Below are positions 13,485 through 22,365 of a stretch of 64,000 nucleotides of DNA, piece after piece. The translations under genes were made by a program, and so were the position numbers. The stretch is from Microvirga ossetica (GTDB lineage Bacteria > Pseudomonadota > Alphaproteobacteria > Rhizobiales > Beijerinckiaceae), in contig NZ_CP016616.1 of the NCBI RefSeq assembly GCF_002741015.1, forward strand, positions 1,948,501 to 2,012,500, read 5' to 3'. Each line of letters opens with the position of its first letter. The stretch's first letter is position 1. Under the pieces are notes generated by a model that did no database searches, was not told where the DNA came from, and saw nothing but the letters and a program-made list of their open reading frames with translations.

Positions 13485-14477
13485 ATGGCACTTGCACAAC
13501 AAGCTCCCCATTCACCCGACCCCATCGCCTCGGCCCTGCGCACGCTCGAGACCGAGCGGGACGGCCTGACGATCCTGATGGAGGCCATCGGCAACGGCCT
13601 CGGCTCCTATTTTACGGCCGCGGTCGAAACGCTGGCTGCGGCCAGGGGCCGGGTCGTCGTCACCGGGATGGGCAAGTCGGGCCATGTGGGCCGCAAGATC
13701 ACCGCCACCTTCGCCTCGACGGGCACACCTTCCCACTACGTCCATCCGGCCGAGGCGAGCCACGGCGATCTCGGCATGATCCAGACCGACGACGTGATCA
13801 TCGCCCTGTCCTGGTCGGGCGAGACGGCGGAGCTTGCCGACATCATCGCCTATTCCCGGCGCTTCCGGGTGCCGCTGATCGCGCTGACCTCGAATGCGGA
13901 ATCGACCCTGGGACGCGCCGCCGACATCTGCCTGACCCTGCCGAAGGCCAAGGAGGCCTGCCCCAACGGGCTTGCCCCCACCACCTCGACCACGATCCAG
14001 CTCGCACTCGGCGACGCCCTCGCGGTCGCTCTTCTCGAAAAGCGCGGCTTCACGGCGGAGCATTTCAAGGTGTTTCATCCGGGCGGCAAGCTCGGTGCCC
14101 GCCTCAAGCTCGTGCGCGACATCATGCATATCGGCGAGCGCCTTCCCGTCGTCGGACTCGAAGCCCGCATGGACGAAGCCATCGGCGAGATCGGCCGCAA
14201 GGGCTTCGGCGCCGTGATCGTGGTCAATTCCGACGGCACGCTCGCCGGCATCGTCACCGACGGCGACCTGCGCCGCCACCTGACGCCGGACCTCATGACC
14301 CTGCCGGTGACGGCGATCATGACCAAGACCCCGCGCACCATCGCGCCCGACGCCCTGGTCGCCACCGCCCTTGAGATGGAAGAGGCCTCCCGGATCACGG
14401 CCCTCATCGTGGTCGAGAACGGCCGGCCCGTCGGCCTCGTGCATTACCTCGACCTGCTGCGCGCCGGCGCGGCCTGA
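13485..14477 (+). CDS. kdsD: arabinose-5-phosphate isomerase (KdsD/KpsF family)
   Basis: The 330-residue protein interconverts ribulose 5-phosphate and arabinose 5-phosphate, the first step toward Kdo of lipopolysaccharide. A SIS sugar-isomerase domain spans about 40-185, with TGMGKSGH and SWSGETAEL as phosphosugar-binding loops. Two CBS domains fill about 205-330 (DIMHIGERLP and AIMTKTPRTI mark their starts). Length and order match KdsD. The stop is followed at once by a family B palindromic repeat. Confidence 0.94.
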   Translation: MALAQQAPHSPDPIASALRTLETERDGLTILMEAIGNGLGSYFTAAVETLAAARGRVVVTGMGKSGHVGRKITATFASTGTPSHYVHPAEASHGDLGMIQTDDVIIALSWSGETAELADIIAYSRRFRVPLIALTSNAESTLGRAADICLTLPKAKEACPNGLAPTTSTTIQLALGDALAVALLEKRGFTAEHFKVFHPGGKLGARLKLVRDIMHIGERLPVVGLEARMDEAIGEIGRKGFGAVIVVNSDGTLAGIVTDGDLRRHLTPDLMTLPVTAIMTKTPRTIAPDALVATALEMEEASRITALIVVENGRPVGLVHYLDLLRAGAA

Positions 14478-14493
14478 AGGTCTGCCACACAGC

Positions 14494-14597
14494 CCTCATC
14501 CTGAGGAGGCCGTCAGGCCGTCTCGAAGGACGAGGGCGTCTCCAGTGTGCCTTGGATTCTCCTTCGAGACGCCACTTCGTGGCTCCTCAGGATGAGG
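14494..14597. repeat. family B palindromic repeat, copy 1
   Basis: The element opens with CCTCATCCTGAGGAG and closes with CTCCTCAGGATGAGG, which are exact reverse complements. A second inner pair, GTCTCGAAGG and CCTTCGAGAC, lies nearer the centre. It sits between convergent genes. Copies 2-5 are at 16181, 31150, 43121 and 47282. Confidence 0.85.
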
Positions 14598-14629
14598 GGA
14601 GAGATTTACGAGCCAGACTGTCAGGATGC

Positions 14630-15079
14630 TCACGGATCATCCACCACCAGGGTCGTTCCCTCGACCCGCACGACCCTGACCTTGGCGCCGGCGAAGCGGT
14701 CGGCGCCCGTCACCCGCCAGGAGCTGTCGTCGACACGGATGCGGCCCTCGCCGTCCTTGATTGGTGCCTCGAGGGTGAAGACCCGCCCGACCAGGGATTG
14801 TCCGCGCTGGTTGAGCGGGGCGGCATCGGTCTCCGGCGGCGTCTTGGACCGCATGACGAACCGCCCCAGAACGACCGCTCCGACCGAGAGCAGCGCGAAG
14901 AAAAGCGCCGCGGTCTGCCAGGATAGACCCAAAACCGCATCCAGCAACCCAGTGACGATGGCGGCTAATCCGAGCCAGAGGAAGAACGAGCCCGGCGCGA
15001 TCAGTTCGACGCCGATCAAGACGACGCCGAGGATGATCCAGGCCCAGGCTCCCAGGCTGATGAAAGCGTTCTGGATCAT
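14630..15079 (-). CDS. NfeD-family membrane protein
   Basis: The 149-residue protein has two or three N-terminal membrane helices (about 8-30, 33-55 and 57-76) and a C-terminal soluble OB-fold domain (about 90-147, ending EGTTLVVDDP), the layout of short NfeD proteins. NfeD partners with SPFH proteins in membrane microdomains. Here its start codon overlaps the stop of the SPFH gene by 4 bases, so translational coupling is likely. Cellular role beyond this pairing is unknown. Confidence 0.9.
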   Translation of the reverse strand: MIQNAFISLGAWAWIILGVVLIGVELIAPGSFFLWLGLAAIVTGLLDAVLGLSWQTAALFFALLSVGAVVLGRFVMRSKTPPETDAAPLNQRGQSLVGRVFTLEAPIKDGEGRIRVDDSSWRVTGADRFAGAKVRVVRVEGTTLVVDDP

Positions 15080-16062
15080 GGACGCTCACTTCCTCCCGTC
15101 ACCGTAGGAACAGTGCGGGCGGGCTTGTTGAGACCCGCCCCACCTTCGCCGAACACGGATCTGGTCAGCTCCGCGATGCCGCCGAGCGTTCCGGCAAGAC
15201 CGGCCGCCTCGATGGGCACGATCACCACCTTCTGGTTCGGCGCCGAGGCGAGAGCGCGGATCGCGTCGATGTATTTTTCCGCCACGATGAAATTCGCCGC
15301 GGCGAGATCGCCCTTCGTGATCGCCTCGCTGACCATGCCGGTGGCCCTGGCCTCGGCCTCCGCCTGCCGCTCGCGCGCCTCCGCATCGCGGAAGGCCGCT
15401 TCCTTGCGGCCTTCGGCAGCGAGGATCTGCGACTGCTTCTGACCCTCGGCGCGCAGGATCTCCGCCTGGCGCAGGCCTTCCGCCTCGAGCACGGCGGCGC
15501 GCTTCTCGCGCTCGGCCTTCATCTGCCGCGCCATGGCGCCGGCGAGATCCTGCGGCGGGAGGATGTCCTTGATCTCGACGCGCGTGACCTTGGCGCCCCA
15601 GGGCGAGGCGGCGGCATCGACGACGCGCAGCAGCCGCTCGTTGATCTCATCGCGATGGGAGAGAAGCTGGTCGAGATCCATGGAGCCGACGACCGTGCGG
15701 ATATTGGTCATCGTCAGCACCAGGAGCGCCTGGTTCAGGTTCGAGACTTCATAGGAAGCCTTGGCGGCATCCAGGATTTGATAGAAGGCGGCCGCGTCGA
15801 TGGTGACGCCCGCATTGTCCCGGGTGAAGGCCTCCTGGCTCGGAACGTCGAGCACCTGCTCCATGACGTTCACCTTTTTCCCGATCTGATCGATATAGGG
15901 CACGATCAGGCCGAGGCCCGGCGTGAGCGTGCGCGAATAGCGCCCGAACCGCTCGACCGTATAGGCATAGCCCTGCGGGACCGTCCTGATGCCCATGGCG
16001 ATCGTCACGATGACGACGAGGACCAGGACGATGACGAAGATGTCGAAACCACTCAGCGGCAT
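15076..16062 (-). CDS. SPFH/band 7 protein (paraslipin/QmcA-like)
   Basis: The 328-residue protein has one N-terminal membrane helix (about 6-23), an SPFH/band 7 domain (about 27-185, with VPQGYAYTVERFGRY), then a charged Ala/Glu-rich coiled coil (about 180-265) with repeated AEG motifs, and a Gly-rich tail. Such proteins oligomerise at the inner membrane and are thought to scaffold proteases or lipid domains. I start at ATG 16062 after GGGGGG; a TTG 15 bases upstream is less likely. It forms a two-gene unit with the nfeD gene that follows. Confidence 0.92.
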   Translation of the reverse strand: MPLSGFDIFVIVLVLVVIVTIAMGIRTVPQGYAYTVERFGRYSRTLTPGLGLIVPYIDQIGKKVNVMEQVLDVPSQEAFTRDNAGVTIDAAAFYQILDAAKASYEVSNLNQALLVLTMTNIRTVVGSMDLDQLLSHRDEINERLLRVVDAAASPWGAKVTRVEIKDILPPQDLAGAMARQMKAEREKRAAVLEAEGLRQAEILRAEGQKQSQILAAEGRKEAAFRDAEARERQAEAEARATGMVSEAITKGDLAAANFIVAEKYIDAIRALASAPNQKVVIVPIEAAGLAGTLGGIAELTRSVFGEGGAGLNKPARTVPTVTGGSERP

Positions 16063-16180
16063 GAGCCCCCCAGGCAACCCCGTTGCAGAGGGCTCACGCT
16101 AACGCAAACAGGCTTCGCGTCCTAGAGCGGTGCATCGTCAGCTCGATGGCCGGTCCTTCGCTACTTGGATAATCCTCTGT

Positions 16181-16282
16181 CCTCATCCTGAGGAGGTCAC
16201 GAAGTGACCGTCTCGAAGGATGTTCCAGTGCTCTCTGGACCCTCCTTCGAGACGCCGCTTTCAGCGGCTCCTCAGGATGAGG
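16181..16282. repeat. family B palindromic repeat, copy 2
   Basis: The same outer arms as the copy at 14494 (CCTCATCCTGAGGAG/CTCCTCAGGATGAGG) with GTCTCGAAGG/CCTTCGAGAC inside. It lies between the end of hemH and the start side of the SPFH gene. Confidence 0.85.
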
Positions 16283-16300
16283 TGTGAGTTTTAGCGATTG

Positions 16301-17362
16301 CTAGATCCACCCCTGAAGCTCGCGCTCGACGACATGATTGATGACGCGCATGCCGTCGTCGCCGTCGTTGAGGCAGGGCAGATAGGCGAATTGCTCGCCG
16401 CCGTGATGCATGAAGATCTCGCGGTTCTCGACGTCGAGCTCTTCCAGGGTCTCCAGGCAATCCGCCGAGAATCCTGGCGCGACGATGGCCATGCGCTTCA
16501 CGCCGCTGGAAGCCAGAGCCTCCACTGTCTTGTCCGTGTAGGGCTGCAGCCATTCCGCCTTGCCGAAGCGGGATTGGAAGCTCATGCGGAGCTTGTCCTC
16601 GGGCCAGCCGAAGGCCTCGCGCATCAGGCGCCAGGTCTTCACGCACTGGCAATGGTAGGGATCGCCCTTGAGCAGGTATTCCTTCGGCACGCCGTGGAAG
16701 GAGACGAGGATGACCTCCGGCTCGAAGGTGAGTTTCGCCAGCTCCTTCTTCATGGAAGCGACGAGGGCGTCGATATAGACCGGATCGTCGTGGTAGGGCG
16801 GCGAGACGCGCACGCTCGGCTGCCAGCGCATGTCCATGAGCGCGCGGAAGGCCTGATCGCAGGCGGTGGCCGAAGTCGCAGCCGCGTATTGCGGGTAGAG
16901 CGGCACCAGGAGAATGCGGTCGCAACCCTGATCGAGGAGGGCCTGGATACGCTCGCGCACCTCCGGCTTGCCGTAGCGCATGGCCCAATCGACAGTGACC
17001 CTGTCACCGGCGACGGTCCTCAGGTGCTCGGCGACCCTCTCGGCTTGGTTGCGGGTGATGGTCTTGAGTGGGCCCTCGTCACGCTCGTTGTTCCAGATCG
17101 ACGCGTAATCGCGGCCCTTGGGGCCGGGGCGCTTGGTGAGGATGATGAGGTTGAGGATCGGCCACCAGATGAGGCGCGGAGTCTCGATGACGCGCCGATC
17201 GGAGAGAAACTCCTTCAGGTAGCGCCGCATCGGCCAGTAGCCGGTGCCCTCCGGCGTTCCCAGGTTCATCAGAAGAACGCCGATCCGCCCGGCCCTCGCA
17301 GGCGGGTGGTCCACCGGGCGGACGCCCTGGCGCAGATCGGTCAGTTTCACGCTCTCGTTCAT
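16301..17362 (-). CDS. hemH: ferrochelatase
   Basis: The 353-residue enzyme inserts ferrous iron into protoporphyrin IX, the last step of heme synthesis. The family core is clear: GVLLMNLGTPE at the N terminus, the metal-site region VSFHGVPKEYLLKGDPY with its conserved His, and the closing VAPGFSADCLETLEELD. The reading frame stays open about 390 bases further upstream, but that part is antisense-like low-complexity Arg/Ser sequence overlapping the kinase gene. ATG 17362 gives the normal length. Nothing nearby suggests an operon with other heme genes. Confidence 0.95.
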   Translation of the reverse strand: MNESVKLTDLRQGVRPVDHPPARAGRIGVLLMNLGTPEGTGYWPMRRYLKEFLSDRRVIETPRLIWWPILNLIILTKRPGPKGRDYASIWNNERDEGPLKTITRNQAERVAEHLRTVAGDRVTVDWAMRYGKPEVRERIQALLDQGCDRILLVPLYPQYAAATSATACDQAFRALMDMRWQPSVRVSPPYHDDPVYIDALVASMKKELAKLTFEPEVILVSFHGVPKEYLLKGDPYHCQCVKTWRLMREAFGWPEDKLRMSFQSRFGKAEWLQPYTDKTVEALASSGVKRMAIVAPGFSADCLETLEELDVENREIFMHHGGEQFAYLPCLNDGDDGMRVINHVVERELQGWI

Positions 17363-17471
17363 CAACAGCCCCTTGGCCGCAGAATTCTCGGCGAATCCCG
17401 CTCTTGGATCGGCTCTAGATAAGAGGTTGCGGCGGTTCCGCCAACAGGACGCCTCAGCGCATCGGCCCGGG

Positions 17472-19679
17472 TCAGACGCCCATCTCGGGAAACCGGGCCT
17501 GCTTGAGAACGGTGTCGATGGCGACGCGCAGCCCCTCCGGATCGAAATCCATCTCGACCTTCGCGTTGAGCTGCGTCGCCAGCACCCGGTGCAGGAGGCG
17601 CGAGCCGAAGCCCTGCCTGGCGGGAGCGGAGACTTTCGGCCCGCCCCGCTCCTGCCAGACGAGCTTGAGCCGCGTTCCATCCTCGACCGGCTCGGCCTGC
17701 CAGGAGACCGATACCTGTCCGCGCGGCACCGACAGGGCGCCATATTTGGCGGCATTGGTGGTCAGTTCATGGATCGCCATGCCGATTGGCACCGCAGCCT
17801 CTGAGGGCAGCTCCACGGCGGGGCCCTCCAGCCTGACGCGCTCGCCCCTGGTATCGTTATAGGGACGCAGCTCCTTCTCCATGATCTCGCGCAGGGATGC
17901 GGTCTGCCACACGGCCTCCGTCAGCAGCGAATGCGTGTTGGCGAGCGAGATGATGCGCCCGACGAAGGCATGGTAGAAGTCGTCGATGCTCAGGGCCGAG
18001 CGGGCGGTGGCGCCCACCACCGCCTGGACGGTGGCGAGCGTGTTCTTGACACGGTGATGCAGTTCGCGGATCAGCAGCGATTGCTGCGTCTGGGCCTGCT
18101 TGCGCTCCTCGATCTCGCTCTGGGCGTTGCGATAGAGGCGGCTGTTCTCGAGCGCGATGGCGGCCTGGGCCGTCAGGCCCCCGAGCAGCCGCTCCGTGCG
18201 CTGGCTGAACATCTGCGGCCTCTCGTGCCCGAAGACGAGAATGCCATGGATCTCGCCGGTCCGCAGCAGGATGGGAACCGCCATGAGGCTGCGGATCACG
18301 GGAGCCTCGGGTGCGGCCTCCGCCGTGAAAGGCGTCCCGTCATGACCCTGCTCGACCGCGATATTGTCGAGGCGCACCGTCTCGCCGTCCTTGAAGGCCG
18401 GCGCGGCGATCTCCCGGACGTTCAGGGCGGCGAAGGCCTCGCTGAATCCGCTGGTGCCGAATGTCGCGTAATGCTCCTTGCCGTCCTGGGACAGGCCGCA
18501 GAAAAAGGCGCCGAACTGCGCCCCGGTCAGCTCGATCCCGGCATCGACGACATTCTCGATGATGCGGTCGAGGTCGAGTTCCGCCGCGAGCGCGCTCCCC
18601 GTCCGGTTGAGGATTTCCAGCGCGGCGGTCTCGGTGCGCAGCTCGTTCGTCCGCACCGACACCTGGCGTTCCAGCAGCGCCGCATTGGCTGCCTGCTCGT
18701 GAAACTGCTCGGAAGCGAGCGCGGTCAGCGCCAGCAAGGCCAGAAGGGCAATGAGCGCGAAGGCGCCGTAGAGCCGCGTTTGGACATACCAGGGCGTCCA
18801 ATAGGCATCGACCGGCATGCTCACATTCATGTACAGAGGCACCCCGCCAACCTGGCGATAGGCCCCTGTCCGCTCTCTGCCTTCGGCGATGTACGAATAC
18901 AGGCCTGCCTGAGCGGTGGTCCGCAGCGCTTCATCGAAGGCCGCTTTGTCGATTGGCGCGAAAGAGAGCCCATCGGGCGGCGGCGGATATTGCGCGATGA
19001 CCGCTGCGTCGGAGGCCCGCATCAGGGCGACCCGGCCTCCTCTCGGCAGCCGGACCTTCGACCAGTAATCGTAGAAATAGGACAGGGAGACGGTGACGGA
19101 GGCGGTGCCGCCGAACTCCGCGTTCGCGCTCGAAAGACGGCGGCTGATCATGAAGGTCGGCACCTTCGAGACCCGCCCCAGCATCGGCTCGCCGACGAAC
19201 AGGCCGTGATCCTCGCTCGCCTGAGCGCTGAAGACGTCGCGACCGGACGCCTTCGCAGCGGGAGGCGGGAACTGCGCCGATGTCAGGCGAAGCCGGCCGC
19301 TCGGGTCGTTGAGCCAGATGTCCTCGATATAGGGCAGGGAATCCTGGATCGCATGAATCTGCTGCCAGAGCGGCCTCGAGGTTTCGACCTCGTCCCAGTT
19401 GCGTCCCTGCACCAGGGTGATGGTCTGTTTGAGTGTCAGGTCCGTCACCTCGAGGAGCCGCGCCGTGTGATCGGCCAGGAAGAAGGCGGCGTTCCCGAGG
19501 TCGTCCTCGTTGCGCTGGATCAGTCGGTTGCGCTGCTCCCAGGCGATGTAGCCGAAGGTCAGGAGAATGAACGCGACCCCGAACAGGCCCATGAACAAGG
19601 TCAGCCGGCCGCGCGCCAGCGAGCGGCGGCGGCGTTTTTGAGCCAGGCTGATGTGGTCCGAGCGCGATGAGACGTGCAA
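17472..19679 (-). CDS. sensor histidine kinase, HWE type, with extracytoplasmic and GAF sensor domains
   Basis: The protein of up to 735 residues has a membrane helix at about 25-47, a periplasmic sensor region (about 48-300, dCACHE-like by layout), a second helix at about 308-330, a coiled linker, a GAF domain (about 350-515), and a kinase core. The phospho-acceptor is in ELHHRVKNT. The N box HELTTNAAKYGALS begins with His and the motif W-x-E is present (LVWQERGG), which defines HWE kinases, often tied to general stress or light signalling. No response regulator adjoins it. The start is uncertain: TTG 19679 is the only long option and has no clear ribosome site. Confidence 0.9.
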   Translation of the reverse strand: MHVSSRSDHISLAQKRRRRSLARGRLTLFMGLFGVAFILLTFGYIAWEQRNRLIQRNEDDLGNAAFFLADHTARLLEVTDLTLKQTITLVQGRNWDEVETSRPLWQQIHAIQDSLPYIEDIWLNDPSGRLRLTSAQFPPPAAKASGRDVFSAQASEDHGLFVGEPMLGRVSKVPTFMISRRLSSANAEFGGTASVTVSLSYFYDYWSKVRLPRGGRVALMRASDAAVIAQYPPPPDGLSFAPIDKAAFDEALRTTAQAGLYSYIAEGRERTGAYRQVGGVPLYMNVSMPVDAYWTPWYVQTRLYGAFALIALLALLALTALASEQFHEQAANAALLERQVSVRTNELRTETAALEILNRTGSALAAELDLDRIIENVVDAGIELTGAQFGAFFCGLSQDGKEHYATFGTSGFSEAFAALNVREIAAPAFKDGETVRLDNIAVEQGHDGTPFTAEAAPEAPVIRSLMAVPILLRTGEIHGILVFGHERPQMFSQRTERLLGGLTAQAAIALENSRLYRNAQSEIEERKQAQTQQSLLIRELHHRVKNTLATVQAVVGATARSALSIDDFYHAFVGRIISLANTHSLLTEAVWQTASLREIMEKELRPYNDTRGERVRLEGPAVELPSEAAVPIGMAIHELTTNAAKYGALSVPRGQVSVSWQAEPVEDGTRLKLVWQERGGPKVSAPARQGFGSRLLHRVLATQLNAKVEMDFDPEGLRVAIDTVLKQARFPEMGV

Positions 19680-19811
19680 GTAATAAGACCGTATCGAAAT
19701 GCAGATTCGCCGTACTCATCGAGAATGGCACAGCAGCGACCGTTGATGGAGAGGGAATTTGCGCCACCTCCATCGAACCCAATGACGGGAGATTGCCTCA
19801 CCGCCCTAATG

Positions 19812-19841
19812 AAAACGCCGGAACCCTTGCAGGTTCCGGCG
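19812..19841 (-). terminator. intrinsic terminator of the 5'-nucleotidase-like gene
   Basis: On the minus strand a perfect 10-bp stem CGCCGGAACC/GGTTCCGGCG with a 6-base loop is followed by TTTT, starting 24 bases after the stop codon at 19865. Confidence 0.85.
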
Positions 19842-19864
19842 CGAGAACGTGAAACGTCGCCCGA

Positions 19865-21376
19865 TCAGCGAAGGACGACGCGGCCTTCGACCTTGGGCGA
19901 CACCTTGCCGGCCTTGGTCACGTAATCGATCACCTGGCTTGCCATGAGCTGGCTTGCCGCGACGTCGATCAGCGACTTGGCCCCGATGAACGAACGATAA
20001 CCGTCGCCGCCGCGCGACACGAAGTCGTTGGTGGCGAGCTTGTAGGTCTTGGCCGGATCGAGCGGCGCACCATTGATCTTGACCGACTTCACGCGGCTTC
20101 CGACCGGCTCCTTCACCTCGACCTCGGCCACGATGCCGGCGACCTGCGGGAAGCGGCCGCCGAGCTCGCGCACCTGGCTGACGCCGTTCTCGAGCGCATC
20201 CTTGATCTGCGCGCCGGTCACCTCGATCAGCACGGTGGTGTTGCCGAAGGGCATTTCCGAGAGGATATCGCGGCGGGTCAGCTTCTGACCGGCCTGATAT
20301 TGCTTGTCGGCACGGATGCCGCCGCCATTGGTGAGAGCGACATCGGCGCCGACCGCCGCCTTGAGCGCATCGGCGATCAGGTTGCCCATGGCGGCCTCGC
20401 CTCCGCGCACGGTGGCGCGGCGGCTGTCGAGCGCCGTCTCGGTCATGCCGATCTCGACGTCGAGCTCCTTGGAGAGCTTGTCCTCATAGCCCTTCACCAC
20501 GGCCTCGATCTCCGGATCGGGCTTCACGGTGGCGCTGTCGATGATGCGGAAATTCGGCGACCAGGTGACGGAGGTCTTGCCGTCCTTCGTGGCCTTGGTG
20601 ACGGCGAGCTCCGTGATCACCACGTAATTGGCCTGAGACTCCGATTCCGTGAGGGCGACCTTGCCGTCGTAGAAGGCGAGCAGGTGCTCGTCATGGCCGC
20701 CGATGATCAGGTCCACGCCGGCGGAGCGGGCGACGATCATGTCAACTTCGAGCGGCGTGTGGGCCACGGCGACGACAATGTCGGCGCCCTTCTCGCGCAG
20801 CTCCTTCGCCTTGGCGCGGGCCGTGTCGATGGTGGAGGAGAACTTGATGGTGCCCGGGCTCGACGCAATCGGGGTCTCCTCGGTGGTGAGGCCGAAGAAC
20901 GCGACTTTGATGCCCTGCACCTCGACCATCTTGTCGGGCTTGGTGTTGGCCGGCAGGCCGTTGCCGTCGACGATGTTGGTGGCCAGCACGTCGAACTTGG
21001 CCTCGGCCATGCGGGCGCGGAAGGCCGCGTCGCCGAGATCGAATTCGTGGTTGCCCGGCGCCATGGCATCGACGCCCATGCGGTTCAGGATGTCGATGAC
21101 GTGGGCACCCTTGTCGAAGCCCGACAGGAGCGAGGGCGAAATCGTGTCGCCGGCATGGACGAAGAAGGCATTGCCCTTCGCCTTCTCCTCCTTGATGACG
21201 GTGGCCAGCTTGGCAAAGCCGCCGCGGCCCTTCTCGGGGCTCATGCGGTCGATGTCGTTGGTCTGGACGAAGCGGATCGTGACGGCCTCCTGCGCTAGGG
21301 CCGTGCCCGACAGCAGCATGGACAATCCAAGGAACCCGGCGCGAAACGCAGCGGAAGGGCGGCTCTGAAGCATCAT
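19865..21376 (-). CDS. exported 5'-nucleotidase / 2',3'-cyclic phosphodiesterase-like metallophosphoesterase
   Basis: The 503-residue protein has a signal peptide (to about residue 28, GTALAQ), a metallophosphoesterase domain (about 30-270) and a C-terminal 5'-nucleotidase domain (about 300-480, with TNGGGIRAD and NDFVSRGGDGY for the nucleoside site). Metal-site motifs GNHEFD and GGHDE are present. The first motif reads QTNDIDRM, so the usual His of ND-x-H is Asp here. It would release phosphate from extracellular nucleotides in the periplasm. ATG 21376 follows GAGGA at good spacing; upstream in-frame starts lack one. It ends at a strong terminator and stands alone. Confidence 0.92.
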   Translation of the reverse strand: MMLQSRPSAAFRAGFLGLSMLLSGTALAQEAVTIRFVQTNDIDRMSPEKGRGGFAKLATVIKEEKAKGNAFFVHAGDTISPSLLSGFDKGAHVIDILNRMGVDAMAPGNHEFDLGDAAFRARMAEAKFDVLATNIVDGNGLPANTKPDKMVEVQGIKVAFFGLTTEETPIASSPGTIKFSSTIDTARAKAKELREKGADIVVAVAHTPLEVDMIVARSAGVDLIIGGHDEHLLAFYDGKVALTESESQANYVVITELAVTKATKDGKTSVTWSPNFRIIDSATVKPDPEIEAVVKGYEDKLSKELDVEIGMTETALDSRRATVRGGEAAMGNLIADALKAAVGADVALTNGGGIRADKQYQAGQKLTRRDILSEMPFGNTTVLIEVTGAQIKDALENGVSQVRELGGRFPQVAGIVAEVEVKEPVGSRVKSVKINGAPLDPAKTYKLATNDFVSRGGDGYRSFIGAKSLIDVAASQLMASQVIDYVTKAGKVSPKVEGRVVLR

Positions 21377-21576
21377 GTAAGGTCCTCGTAGAAGGTTGGA
21401 TCCGTGGGTGAGGGCCATGGAACCTAGACCGGCAACGTGTCACAGAAGTAACATTCTGTCGACGGATTCCACGCCCGGATTCGTGGCATTCCCGACGTCT
21501 TTTTCATCCGCCGCCGCCAGATCCCTTAGCCGGCACATCGATTGTGCCCGACCTCACTCAAAGGCATTCTCTCCCC

Positions 21577-22284
21577 ATGACCGGACCCATCAGCCAAGCG
21601 CTCGCCGCGTTCCGCGTCGCCCCCCAGGTCTCGGGATGGCTCGGCCTCCCCTTCTTCCAGGACGGGAGCGCGGATCGTGTCGCGGCCAAGGTCGACGCGG
21701 TCGTCGCCTCCGGCGCCCAGGTGCTGCCGCCGCCGGAGGCGGTGTTCACCAGCATCTCCCTGACGCCGCTCGACAAGGTCAAGGTGGTCGTTCTGGGCCA
21801 GGACCCCTATCCGACGCCGGGCGATTCCCACGGCCTCGCCTTCTCCTATCGCGGCTCCCGCCGGCTGCCCGCATCCCTACGCACGATCCTCGCCGAGATG
21901 GCGCAAGACCTGGACGTGCCGATGCCGAAATCGGGCGACCTGTCGAAATGGGCCAGGCAGGGTGTGCTCCTGATCAACACGGCGCTGACCGTCGAGGCCG
22001 GGCGATCGGGCGCGCATATGAAGTTCGGCTGGTCGGCCCTGGTCGACCAGGCCATCGCCGCGATCTCGGCGCAGCAGCCTGCCGTCGTCTTCCTGCTCTG
22101 GGGCGGCCCGGCCCGCAAGCGGGCAGCGCTCGTCGACCGGACGAAGCATCTCGTGATCGAGGCGGGCCACCCCTCCCCGCTCAACCGCCTCAACGATTTC
22201 CGCGGCACGAAGCCCTTCAGCCGGGCGAATGCATGGCTCGCGGGGAAGGGGTTGGAGCCGATAGACTGGCGCCTGGATGCCTGA
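21577..22284 (+). CDS. ung: uracil-DNA glycosylase, family 1
   Basis: The 235-residue enzyme removes uracil from DNA as the first step of base excision repair. The water-activating motif is GQDPYPTPGDSHGLAFS with Asp76. The canonical His after DPY is Pro here. The minor-groove loop is GHPSPLNR and the uracil-binding stretch is VLLINTALTVE. Length fits family 1. I choose ATG 21577 (with AAAGG 11 bases upstream) over an in-frame GTG at 21544. It stands alone, divergent from the 5'-nucleotidase gene. Confidence 0.9.
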   Translation: MTGPISQALAAFRVAPQVSGWLGLPFFQDGSADRVAAKVDAVVASGAQVLPPPEAVFTSISLTPLDKVKVVVLGQDPYPTPGDSHGLAFSYRGSRRLPASLRTILAEMAQDLDVPMPKSGDLSKWARQGVLLINTALTVEAGRSGAHMKFGWSALVDQAIAAISAQQPAVVFLLWGGPARKRAALVDRTKHLVIEAGHPSPLNRLNDFRGTKPFSRANAWLAGKGLEPIDWRLDA

Positions 22285-22365
22285 AGAACCTTGCGAAGAG
22301 CCCTCCACCGGAGCTAGGTCTGCCGGCACGGAATCGATGCGGCCACGATGGCCCTGGAGATCATC

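Noticed and set aside
17363..17755. N-terminal extension of ferrochelatase
   Set aside because: The extra 131 residues are antisense to the conserved kinase domain and rich in Arg/Ser; normal ferrochelatase length starts at 17362.
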